Below, piece by piece: positions 47,404-56,666 of a stretch of 64,000 nucleotides of DNA. A program made the position numbers and the translations under genes. Each line of letters begins with the position of its first letter. Position 1 is the stretch's first letter. The DNA is from Adiantum capillus-veneris (Eukaryota > Streptophyta > Polypodiopsida > Polypodiales > Pteridaceae): assembly GCA_014529385.2 (NCBI GenBank), contig CM043955.1:150367640-150431639 (forward strand). Reading direction: 5' to 3'. Below the pieces are notes generated by a model. It ran no database searches and was not told where the DNA came from. It saw only the letters and a program-made list of their open reading frames with translations.

Positions 47404-49956
47404 CTATGGTAATTTAACTAGCTTCCATGTCTGGTTTTTATGCAGAGCTGTCATCTCTGACTGCATGGACAATTGCCAATTCCCGGAGTCCTTCATTTTC
47501 ACTGCTTCCTTGTAACATGAAGGCTCATTGCAATCAGTCAACATGACATAGTTCATAGATGGAACAAACCGATCAGGAGGTCGTGAGATCCGTCCCGATT
47601 TACGCAAAATAGGTGGCTGAGGCTCAGCCACAACCTGTGGTTCCACTCTATCCTGTCCTTGCTCCTCTTGAGCTCTGACATTTTGTCTTGCACGTGCAGG
47701 TCCATCTTCTTGGAAGACAACTCTTCTAATCTCCTCAACCCTCTCTGGTTTAGAATGATATTTGGCTTCATTAAAGTGAACATCATTGCTGCGGATAACC
47801 TTTCTGGATTCGGGATCCCAAAGTCTGTACCCCATCTCACTAGAATTACCATAGCCTAGAAAGATGCACTTTCTACTCTTTGGCTCAAGTTTGTTCCTAA
47901 ATTCCTTTGGAACATGAGTATATGCCTCACAACCAAAGACTCTGAGATGCTTGAATGAGGGCATTTTGCCTGACCATACCATCTCTGCCACCACTGAATC
48001 CTTCTGCAAAACCTTGCTAGGAGATCTATTTATAAGATGAACAGCTGTTGATACAGCTTCAGCCCAAAACCCATTTGGCAGTTGTGCATTAGACAACATA
48101 CTTCTGACCTTCTCTTGTATGGTCCTATCCATCCTCTCAGCAACACCATTTTGAGGAGGATTGTAAGGAGCAGTAAGTTCACGTTTTATACCTTTTGACT
48201 CACAAAAGTCCTGAAAGGCCTTTGAAACATACTCTCCACCATTGTCAGTGCGTAAGCATTTAAGCTTCTTGCCACTCTGATTCTCCACAAGTGTCACAAA
48301 CGTTTTGAAAACACTAAACGCTTCATCCTTGTGCTTGAGAAAGTAAACCCATACTTTCCTCAAGTAATCATCTATAAATGTCATAAAGTAAGAAGCTCCT
48401 CCTAGAGATAGGTTAGGCATAGGTCCACACAAATCACTATGAACAAGTGCCAACTGTGTATCTCTTCTACTTCTTCTATGCTTATGTGGCTGCTGTGTTT
48501 GCTTACCATACAGACAATGTTCACAGAATTCAAAATCATTAAATGACAAGCCAGGCAAATAACCAGAACGAGACAAGATTTCCATTCCCTTCTTGGACAT
48601 ATGTCCTAACCGGCTATGCCACAAAGAAACGTTCGGTTGCTCGGTTACATTGATTACATTTTTAGAGACATTTGATACATAAATCATGTAAAGTCCTCTA
48701 GACTTTACTCCATGTGCTACTGTCATAGAACCCTTGGATATCTTCCACATGTTCTGTCCAAAAGTGGTGACGTAGCCAGCATCATCAAGTAAACCTATGC
48801 TGATCAAGCTCTTTGTAATTGCGGGAACATGTCTCACATTCTTCAGCATGAAAGAAGAGCCATTCTGAAACTTCAATTGAACATCTCCAACACCTAAGAT
48901 CTCACATGTCTGCCCATTGCCTAGCCGAACATGATCTTTAGTGGTCACATAAGAGGTAAACCACTCCTTGTTTGGAGACACATGAAGTGATGCCCCTGAG
49001 TCTATAATCCAGTCACTTAATGCATTTCCATCAGATGTTGTAAAAAGAGCTGAGTCCATTGTATTCTTCAAGAAGTAGATGTCTCTTGACACTAGACTGT
49101 CATCCTCTGCAACAGTGTTTGTCACATTTATTTCTTGAATCTTCACTGAGGACTTGTTCTTCTCACCATGGTCTTCAGCTTTCTCTTTGCCTTTTTCTGC
49201 TTTCCATTCTCTGCACTCTCTTTTCATGTGACCCTTCTTGCCACAATGGTAGCATTCTATGTCACTCTTGCCTTTAGCACTGCGGGACTTGCTACAAGAC
49301 TGATTCCTCTTTCCACCTTTGTCCTTTTCTTTGGTCCTTCCCCTGACAAATAAGGCTGTTCCTTTGCCTTTGTCCATTATCTTTCTGTTGGTTTCTTCAG
49401 TAAGCAGACTGCCTTCTACACCTGCTATGGTCAAACCATCTGGAGGTGCAGAATTACTCAAAGCTGTGCGAAAAGTGTCCCAACTTTCCGGTAATGTGAT
49501 CAACAGAAACATAGCTCTAACAGGTTCATCAAACTTGACACCTTGAGCTGACAACTGACTGTAGATGGTGTTGAATTCATTCAGATGATTGGACATAGGT
49601 GTCCCTTCTTTCATCTTCAAGTCAACCAGCTTCTTAAGCCAGTATACCTGTGAAGCTGCACTCTGCTTCTCATAAAGATCACTCAGCTTTGTCCATGCTT
49701 CATAAGCCGACATCTCGTCTGCTACATTGAAGTAAACGCTTTCTGCCAAAGTCAGCATAATGGTAGAAAGTGCCAATTCATCCATTTCGCTCCATTCATC
49801 TTCATCCATATCTTCTGGTTTTATCCCCTTGAGCTTTATAGGTTTTATCTGCTTCTTTTGTACCAACACGTGCCAAATTTGCTTTTTCCACAATGGGAAA
49901 TTGGTTCCATCCAGCTTCTTGATATTGTAAAGAGCAGTGTCCTCTGATCCAGCCAT
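47404..49956 (-). CDS. Copia Gag-protease-integrase polyprotein
   Basis: 850 codons starting MAGSEDTALYNIKKLDGTNF. Residues about 1-230 are the UBN2-type Gag capsid (YEAWTKLSDLYEKQSAASQV, PMSNHLNEFNTIYSQLSAQG). A CCHC knuckle CYHCGKKGHMKREC lies near residue 235. The aspartic protease motif is DWIIDSGASLHVSP near 320. The pre-integrase zinc region is LWHSRLGHMSKKGMEIL to CEHCLYGKQ. The integrase core has LVHSDLCGPM, CLRTDNGGEYVS and PPQNGVAERMDRTIQE, giving the D, D, E triad. The linker ends WKLVKLP then TAG; the next frame over continues in RT, so one base is missing near 47402. Otherwise no stop occurs in 850 codons. It would make Gag, protease and integrase but not RT in one chain. Confidence 0.95.
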   Translation of the reverse strand: MAGSEDTALYNIKKLDGTNFPLWKKQIWHVLVQKKQIKPIKLKGIKPEDMDEDEWSEMDELALSTIMLTLAESVYFNVADEMSAYEAWTKLSDLYEKQSAASQVYWLKKLVDLKMKEGTPMSNHLNEFNTIYSQLSAQGVKFDEPVRAMFLLITLPESWDTFRTALSNSAPPDGLTIAGVEGSLLTEETNRKIMDKGKGTALFVRGRTKEKDKGGKRNQSCSKSRSAKGKSDIECYHCGKKGHMKRECREWKAEKGKEKAEDHGEKNKSSVKIQEINVTNTVAEDDSLVSRDIYFLKNTMDSALFTTSDGNALSDWIIDSGASLHVSPNKEWFTSYVTTKDHVRLGNGQTCEILGVGDVQLKFQNGSSFMLKNVRHVPAITKSLISIGLLDDAGYVTTFGQNMWKISKGSMTVAHGVKSRGLYMIYVSNVSKNVINVTEQPNVSLWHSRLGHMSKKGMEILSRSGYLPGLSFNDFEFCEHCLYGKQTQQPHKHRRSRRDTQLALVHSDLCGPMPNLSLGGASYFMTFIDDYLRKVWVYFLKHKDEAFSVFKTFVTLVENQSGKKLKCLRTDNGGEYVSKAFQDFCESKGIKRELTAPYNPPQNGVAERMDRTIQEKVRSMLSNAQLPNGFWAEAVSTAVHLINRSPSKVLQKDSVVAEMVWSGKMPSFKHLRVFGCEAYTHVPKEFRNKLEPKSRKCIFLGYGNSSEMGYRLWDPESRKVIRSNDVHFNEAKYHSKPERVEEIRRVVFQEDGPARARQNVRAQEEQGQDRVEPQVVAEPQPPILRKSGRISRPPDRFVPSMNYVMLTDCNEPSCYKEAVKMKDSGNWQLSMQSEMTALHKNQTWKLVKLP

Positions 49957-51038
49957 AGCTACGCTTCACAGTAGTTTACTTTCCTCGGAAAAATTCGGCA
50001 GAGTTTCCCCTGTAAACTGACCTCTGAACCAATATCAACTTGTCAAATGAACCAAGAAAGCTTCAGATTCTGCAGAAATCTCGGCAGAGTCTCCTTTGTA
50101 AAATGGCTATGGTGTACTCAAAAACAGACCAAAAACAGCTCAAAAAACCACTGTCTCTCTAACATTGTAAGTTGTGGGTAAACCTGTCCTGCACCTGTAC
50201 TGTCTCTCACTGTCCTGTCATTGTCCTGTAAGCATAGACTGCGACAATGCCTCAACGGTAGTAAAGCAAAGATGCAATCCCAACTGTCTAACTCACAGTC
50301 GATACATCCTAGCTGCCTATCTAAGGGTGCTCGAGGGATCGCTCCAAGACTTGTATCACCGAAAGGATCTCAACATTCGAGAATCCCCCAGCTCAATAAA
50401 ACCTCACTCGACCCTCAACAAAGGTTATAGTAAATCTGACAATACATAGACTTCCCACAAAGTCATACATCCACAAATTTTCCACTATATGCTATAACCG
50501 CTGCGCGGTTGTTTGTTGCGTGACTCACAGCCAGCAAACCCTCAACAGACATACATCATCTCTGACAATACATCCCATGTGGAAGTACCTGCAATGTCAG
50601 GATGAAATCTAGAATATCAAGCAGCAAACACAAGCTACCTGATGAACTAGTGGATGTCGCCTACAGTCTGTGTGTAGATGCTCCCGTGTCGTATGTGACA
50701 CACCTCCAAGAACTGTGAGCCATCCTTCGATGTGTAGACAACCACAAATCAGCACTCTGGGAGTGCCGATATCCTCAGCACCTGCAGTCGTAGGCCGAAA
50801 CCCCAAATTTGCATAGTCGGATTTGCACCCGCCGAGACCACGTAGTCGAAAATGGCCTGCGTAGAACTTTGTTGAAGCCGAACGGTGGCCAAGATGACCT
50901 CAGAATGAAATTTTGAGAACACCATGCCCTCCGGGCGGACCCACAGGATTTGGGGCCGTGTCTTCGCCTGTCAAATCTCACTCCAATCTGAGCAGGTGAC
51001 TCTAGCTTCCTGCAATGCTGCCCCAAGCCTCGATCTAA

Positions 51039-51050
51039 GCTCTGATACCA
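51039..51050 (-). other. Primer binding site of the 5.5-kb copia
   Basis: The minus strand reads TGGTATCAGAGC two bases after the LTR end CCTTCA, an exact initiator tRNA-Met complement. Confidence 0.9.
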
Positions 51051-51052
51051 GT

Positions 51053-51244
51053 TGAAGGAGTACGAGCAGAAGTGCGACGCGAGAGAGAGTGTGAGAAGAA
51101 GAGCACGATGATATGGTGAACTCGCTCTACTGTAATGTGTAGAGCATAGTGAGTTCTTATTAGGTTTTAACAAAAGAATATGTGTACATACCTGGCGGCC
51201 CGCCCACTTACCTGGGCGACCACATTGGGCTTTATACCCCAACA
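51053..51244 (-). repeat. 5' LTR of the 5.5-kb copia (192 bp)
   Basis: Pairs with 45707-45896; bounded by the CTTAG target copy at 51245-51249. Confidence 0.95.
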
Positions 51245-51581
51245 CTTAGGGTAAGAAATTACAATGCTTTTGGCCTTTCAGGCAAGAAAGGGCTTAGTTC
51301 TAGGGGCAAGGGATTTTTTTGAAGGATGGTCCTTTAAATAAAGTCTTATTTTTTCTAAAACTCTTGCATGTTTCTTCGAGTCCTAGATGATTCTCATGCG
51401 AGCACTCATTTTCTAATGAGTGTGATCCTCAAAGATTATATAAAAGAAAGAAGGTTAGTAACGGTGGATAAACCTGCAACCCTAAAATCGGCAAAGTCAA
51501 GAGACTATGAATGTGGTGAGTAGGAATCTAGAATTATAGTCTAAGAGGGACCATTGAAGCGAATAAAAATTTGAACAGCAG

Positions 51582-51808
51582 TGTTACCATATACATGTGG
51601 TAGAGATGTTTGTGAACACACTAGGACCGCCGGGGCATTTTTTCCCGCTTTAGGAGGTTTTTTCCCCTGTGCATTATATATACGCCCATCACTCTAGGGC
51701 TATCTATCTTTCCATTGCACACTAAGTAACACACTCTCTATTGTGTGCCTTGAGCTTCCTTCGTCTTCTCCAAGCTGTGTGTGTTTCTCTGCAACCCTAA
51801 TTCCAACA
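51582..51808 (+). repeat. 5' LTR of copia family A copy 2
   Basis: TGTTACCATATACATG to CCTAATTCCAACA. Contains GCATTATATATACGCC, a probable TATA box, near 51671-51686, with transcription expected to start about 30 bp downstream. Confidence 0.92.
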
Positions 51809-52170
51809 ATTGGTATTAGAGCAGGTTGCGTCCTCCCGGGCTTATTCGCCAGCTGCTCCAGTACACGCCTGCTCACTTTCTCCGATTTCAGTGAGCTTTG
51901 GCGAGCGTTCGTAGGTCGACAAATACTTCGGGTTAGATCGTAGAGCTCGGTCTACTCAGATTTTTGATCTGGGCTTATTTCGGCCTCCATTTCCACTACA
52001 GGCAGTACTGCACAGGCTATTTCGTCCCTTTGTGCAAAATTTATGTCAGTGCCGTTTTCTGCATAACAGGTGCCTTATAGTCTTCTACGGTTTGTGCTAT
52101 ATAGCACGTGTTGTTCCCGCTCCGTTTCTCCTATTTTTTGGCAATTTTCACATCAGGTGCAGCATTTACC

Positions 52171-53244
52171 ATGGCTGACAACAACAACACAGATGTGTTC
52201 AAGATGTTTGCTACTGAGGACAGGTTGGATGGGGACAAGTACCCTATGTGGGCTTATATGATGCAGCATGTTCTTGTGTCAAAAGGCGTCTGGAACATTG
52301 TGCAGGGCATTGATGTACGTCCTGGTTCTGAGGATGTAGGCGATGTTGAGGATGTTGCAGGTCTTGCTGCAAGAATTTTTGCTGTTAGAGTTGTTTTTCC
52401 TACGAAAGAACAAGCTCGTTGGGATGTAAAGGATGCACAGGCTCATGCATTGATTGTGTTGTCTGTGAAGCGCACCATTGTTCCTCACATCCATTCAGCA
52501 AAATCTGCAAAACAGGCTTGGGATATTTTGGCTGGTCTTTATGCAAGTTGCAATGAGGCTAAAATTGCTTTGCTACGTAAAGAGCTGGAGTCGAAGATTA
52601 TGCATGAGGAAGATGATATGGACACTTTCCTTGCTAGTGTCAAGGATATCAATGAGCAGCTTATTTTTGCAGGTGACGTCATTTCAGACAGTTCCCTTGT
52701 GCAGACTGTTCTTGATGCCTTACCAGATTCCTACCAGACTTTTGCTAGTACTTGGAGACTGATGACCCAAGGAAATCCTGAAGTTGTCAAGTTTGATGCA
52801 TTATGCACATTGCTGTTGCAAGAGTCACTTTCTAGAAAAAACAAGACTAGGCAGCGTGCAGTTGAACAGACTTTTATTGCTTCTCAAAGAAAGGGTGGTA
52901 ACAGTAATGCAACCACTTCTTATGATTCTGCTACGACGAGTGGCAAAAATTATGTTCCTAATGCTTCTGCTGGCAGCACTTCGTCTGGCAATTCTGGTGA
53001 TAAGGGCAAAAAGAAGATGCGTTGCCATTATTGTAAAGCTAATGATCACTTGATCAAGTCGTGTCCTAAGTTGAAGGCCAAAGAGGCTAAGAAGGAAGAG
53101 GGTGGTTCCACTGCAAATGCTGGTTCCACTACAAATGCAGCCATTGTTGAGTCTTCTGTGAAAGGAGACTGTGATGCTGATGTTGATGCAGAATGGGTTT
53201 TTAGCGCAGAGTGCACTTACAATCCTGCTGTCCATGATGCATGA
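52171..53244 (+). CDS. Copia Gag, ending at an in-frame TGA
   Basis: The start is MADNNNTDVFKMFATEDRLD at 52171; an upstream Met at 52108 in the same frame precedes a hydrophobic stretch and is less likely. The UBN2-type capsid includes LVSKGVWNIVQGIDVRPGSE, SAKQAWDILAGLYASCNEAK and TVLDALPDSYQTFASTWRL. The zinc knuckle CHYCKANDHLIKSCP is intact at about residue 290. A spacer with GGSTANAGSTTNAAIVESS follows, and the frame ends NPAVHDA then TGA. The other copy of the family reads GCATGCATGTCA at the matching place (Ala-Cys-Met-Ser), so the TGA is a nonsense change (TGC to TGA) in what was one Gag-Pol frame. Gag itself is otherwise complete. Confidence 0.85.
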   Translation: MADNNNTDVFKMFATEDRLDGDKYPMWAYMMQHVLVSKGVWNIVQGIDVRPGSEDVGDVEDVAGLAARIFAVRVVFPTKEQARWDVKDAQAHALIVLSVKRTIVPHIHSAKSAKQAWDILAGLYASCNEAKIALLRKELESKIMHEEDDMDTFLASVKDINEQLIFAGDVISDSSLVQTVLDALPDSYQTFASTWRLMTQGNPEVVKFDALCTLLLQESLSRKNKTRQRAVEQTFIASQRKGGNSNATTSYDSATTSGKNYVPNASAGSTSSGNSGDKGKKKMRCHYCKANDHLIKSCPKLKAKEAKKEEGGSTANAGSTTNAAIVESSVKGDCDADVDAEWVFSAECTYNPAVHDA

Positions 53245-54881
53245 TTGTCAGTTGCTGCAGATTCACATGTGTGGTATTTTGACAGTGGTGCTACAAAGCA
53301 CATTACCTCAGATCGTGAATTGTTTACCTCTCTCGAGTCTGTCCCTCAAAGGAATTCTGTCACTTGTGCCAACAATGCCTCTTATCCAGTTCAGAGAGTT
53401 GGAAAGCTTGTGCTTACTGCTGCAAATGGTAGTTTCTTCACACTTCTTGATGCACTTTATGTACCTGGGATCAAGAAGAATATCTTGTCTGTAGCCGCAC
53501 TTGCTAGACTTGGACTTGTAGTCAAATTTGTGGATGACAGATGTACAGTTCATGATCTCAGTTTTGGTGATGAAATTGTTGCATGTGGCCTTTTGTGCCA
53601 TGGGCTGTATAAGCTCACTTTGTATGACAAGTGTGGACAAAATTTTGCAAATGCTGTTGCAGATTCAAAAGCTATTTTAGATGCAAAACTTTGGCATGCA
53701 CGTTTTGGTTATCTGAATTTTGCCAGTTTGCTACGTTTGCAGAAATCTGATATGGTTACTTCTTTGCCGCCTCTTGAAGCACCTGTCAAACATGTTTGTG
53801 AAGGCTGTATTTTGGGTAAGATGCAGCGTTCTAAGTTTCCAAAGGATGGTTCAGTTCGGGCCACATGCAAGTTGTAGCTTGTGCATAGTGATGTTTGTGG
53901 GCCCATGCAAACTCCGTCCTTGGGCAATTACCTGTACTTCGTGAATTTATTTGATGATTACTCCAGGCATTCATGGGTATTTCCGGTTAAAGCGAAGCCG
54001 AAGTTTTTATGTGCTTCAAACAATTTTTGGCTATGACTGAAAATGTCTCGAAATGTACTATGGGCACCCTCCGTTCTGATCGAGGGGGGGAGTATATGTC
54101 TCATGAATTTAATGAATTTCTGGCTAGTCGTGGGATAAAACACCAATGTACAGTACCTTATACACCTCAGCAAAATGGTGTTGCTGAGAGGAAAAACAGG
54201 TCACTGACAGAAATGGCACGATGTATGGTCAAAAGTCAAGCTTTGCCACATTCTTTTTGGCTTGAGGCCATCATGTGTGCCACTTATGTACTTAATAGGT
54301 GTGCTACAAAAGCTTTGCAGTCTATTACTCCATATGAAGCATGGCATGATAGAAAGCCTTCTATTGAGCACATGCGTGTTTTTGGCTGTTTGTCATATGC
54401 TTTGGTGCCACAAGTGCAACGTAGAAAATTGGATGATAAGGTGCTGAAAGCAAAGGTTACAGGTTGTATCATCCACAAACAAAACGTATTCTGGTTTCTC
54501 GTGATGTAGTGTTTGTGGAAGATTCTTTCAGCCCTTGCTGTCCTGTACTAGAGACAGTAATGTAAGCTCACAGGACATTTATGAGACTTTGTTGCCTCTT
54601 TTCAGTGGTGGAAATATGAACGTAAGTTCCAATGAGGAAAATGTACAACCTATGGGGGTTTCTGAAAATGTTTTAGATCAACCTATTACTGATGCAGATG
54701 TACATGATGTACTTGATGAGGAAAGGGCTGAAAATGAGCAGGCTAGAGGTATGCCAAAATGGCTGGTGCACACTTTGCGTGACAGCAAATTGGATGCACC
54801 TTTGTCTAGTCGTACTCGTTCAGGCTCTCGCCATGCATCTTATGCATCAGATTGTTATGCTTTGGCTGTGTCTAGCTTACA
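53245..54881 (+). pseudogene. Copia protease and integrase, with stops and a frameshift
   Basis: The protease begins VAADSHVWYFDSGATKHITS with the DSG triad intact. The pre-integrase part shows LWHARFGYLNFASLLRLQ and CEGCILGKMQ. TAG at 53875-53877 interrupts TCKL-LVHSDVCGPM; the other copy has Gln there, so CAG became TAG. Integrase continues YFVNLFDDYSRHSWVFPV, shifts frame near 54000, then has GTLRSDRGGEYMSHEFNEFL and TPQQNGVAERKNRSLTEM, giving D, D, E. Another frameshift and stop lie near 54509-54560. The linker SGSRHASYASDCYALAVSSL runs into the nested insertion at 54882. Confidence 0.88.
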
Positions 54882-55282
54882 CATTAGAAAATTTTGGAGG
54901 TCATTTGGAGGGCCTTGTAAGAAATTGTATTTCTCTCTCTAGAAACTTTTTTTAAAATGCACTTGCACCTTATGAGTACGTCCAAAAGGACAACCAGACA
55001 CTTTAAAAAGTAGATTTATATTCCCAATCGTCCTTGAAAACGGTCACTTTTTTATTTAATGCGAGCGTCTTTTTCAGGAGGCAGGTGCGGGGCATTCAAG
55101 GCAGCTTACGTCATCACTGAAAGTTGAAAAGTCACAAACTGTCAAATAGTGATAGATTTTGAGGCTTTAGACACCACCAATGCGTTCGGAACGCCAAAAT
55201 ACCCTAAAAATGAATGTCTACTTGTCTCATTCCGACATCCGGAGAGGCAAAAAATGTCAAAAAACCCCAAAAATGGGCTTTT

Positions 55283-55344
55283 TACTTAAGGCGCGCGAGG
55301 AGGCATTCTAAAATGCTAGAATGCGCGTCTGCGCGCCATTAGTA
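55283..55344. repeat. GC hairpin 1 of the long-TIR element (left arm)
   Basis: Arms TACTTAAGGCGCGC (55283-55296) and GCGCGCCATTAGTA (55331-55344), near-complementary, with an inner GGCATTCTA/TAGAATGC pairing. Confidence 0.85.
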
Positions 55345-55424
55345 CAAAGCTCCTTTTAGTGATTTTTGGACAATTATCTTTCAAGAAAGCCTACCCATGT
55401 TTCTCTATTGCACTTTTGCACCAT

Positions 55425-55472
<48 letters not shown>

Positions 55473-55542
55473 CCTCTCCCTCTCCCTCTCCTTTCTATAG
55501 CTTAGCATATTTAAAGAGAGAGAGAGAGTGAGAGACTCCCAT

Positions 55543-55603
55543 TACTAACGGCGCGCGTGGAGCATGTGTTGACCTCAAAAAACACCTCCTCGCGCCGTTA
55601 GTA
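55543..55603. repeat. GC hairpin 2 of the long-TIR element
   Basis: Perfect 13-bp arms TACTAACGGCGCG (55543-55555) and its complement at 55591-55603. Confidence 0.9.
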
Positions 55604-55711
55604 TAAGGTAACAGAAAGACTCTCTCTCTCTCTCTCTTTCCCCTACCTTACTTCCTCTCTCTATAACACTCACATATACACACATAAACACATACACTGG
55701 TGGATGCACAG

Positions 55712-55770
55712 TACTAAAGGCGCGCATAGAGACATGCACACCGGTTGTGCCTCTCTACGCGCGTCTTTAG

Positions 55771-55772
<2 letters not shown>
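55712..55772. repeat. GC hairpin 3 of the long-TIR element
   Basis: Arms TACTAAAGGCGCGC (55712-55725) and GCGCGTCTTTAGTA (55759-55772), continuing inward with TAGAGA/TCTCTA and a GCACACCGGTTGTGC centre. A (GA)n tract follows at 55774-55833. Confidence 0.88.
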
Positions 55773-55835
<63 letters not shown>

Positions 55836-56166
55836 GCTGTGTGTGTATGTGTGTATGTTATATTTGTGTGTCTGTGTGTTTGTGAGTGTGTGTGTCTCTG
55901 TGTGTGTCTGTCTGTGTGTGTGTATGTTATATTTGTGTCTCTGTGTGTTTGTGTGTATGTTATATTTGTCTCTGTGTGTGTGTGTGATCAAAATGCACTT
56001 TGTAGAATTGTAACAATGGGTGTGCGTGCTCACTCTTATAGACCCGAAATTATGATCTCTAAGGCTAAGATGATGAAGAAAAAACCTATGTGATAGATGG
56101 AGGCCTTTTTAGAGATTTTTTGACATTTTCCTCTCAAAAAGCTCCCTAAAAGAGGAAAAAAGGGGC

Positions 56167-56234
56167 TTTTTACTGATGGCGCGCGATGAGGCATTCCAAA
56201 ATTTTGGAATGCCCCCTCGCGCGCCATTAGTAAA
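56167..56234. repeat. GC hairpin 4 of the long-TIR element (right arm)
   Basis: A 68-bp almost uninterrupted palindrome: TTTTACTGATGGCGCGCGAT at the left, CGCGCGCCATTAGTAAAA at the right, and GGCATTCCAAAATTTTGGAA at the centre. It is the inverted counterpart of hairpin 1. Confidence 0.92.
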
Positions 56235-56666
56235 ATGTTCTTTTAGGGGTTTTTGATATTCTTTGCCTCTTTGGATGTCGGAGCCAGACAATTGGACATT
56301 CATTTCTAGGATATTTGGGCATTTCGGACGCATTGATAGTATCAAAAGTTTCAAAATCTTCCACCACTTGATAGTTTTGTAACTTTTTGAATTTTGGTGA
56401 TGACGTAAGCCGTATCAAATGCACCGCATCTACCTTCTGAAAAAGGTGCTCGCATTAAATGAAAGAGAGTGATCGTCTTCAAGGACCACTAGATTATTAA
56501 ATGAGGAGAGGGACACCTTTTATATTTTTGTTAATATCAACCTATTTTTCTACGTAACGTAGGCTCTTCTCTCATTGGAGGAGCTTATTTTCCTCTCTCT
56601 TCCAAAAGGCCCTCCAAAAGACCTCTGAAATCTCCTAATGTGATGTTGAGGAGCCTCTACCTTACA

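Larger units (their letters stand above)
45707..51244 (-). mobile_element. Nearly complete Ty1/copia retrotransposon (5.5 kb)
   Basis: Two LTRs (45707-45896 and 51053-51244) with TG...CA ends, a perfect primer site, a polypurine tract, and a 5-bp target duplication CTTAG on both sides (45702-45706 and 51245-51249). The LTRs differ by about five substitutions and one 2-bp indel by eye, so the insertion is fairly young. It codes on the minus strand for Gag-PR-IN (47404-49956) and RT-RNase H (45986-47402), separated by what looks like a one-base loss. The leader between PBS and the Gag start is unusually long (about 1.08 kb). Confidence 0.95.
54882..56640. mobile_element. Long-TIR DNA element (1759 bp) with GC hairpins, no transposase
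   Basis: The ends CATTAGAAAATTTTGGAGG and, reversed, CATTAGGAGATTTCAGAGG begin inverted arms of about 500 bp (54882-55375 and about 56105-56640). Shared arm blocks include ATTTAATGCGAGC, GCTTACGTCATCAC and AATGAATGTC. Each arm holds a GGCGCGC hairpin, and two more hairpins lie in the middle, which is filled with (CT)n, (GA)n and TGTGT repeats. There is no coding sequence. The insertion splits the copia codons for SSLHDVEEPLSFDE exactly between CTTACA and TGATG, with no target duplication at that point, but TGATGTTGAGGAGCCTCTAC plus CTTACA (26 bp) is repeated in tandem immediately to the right (56641-56666). The superfamily is not clear; long TIRs suggest a Mutator-like or foldback element, and the hairpins recall the subterminal regions of CACTA elements. 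Confidence 0.85.

Noticed and set aside
49059-49546. Plus-strand frames within the copia Gag region
   Set aside because: They are antisense shadows of the minus-strand Gag-Pol frame.
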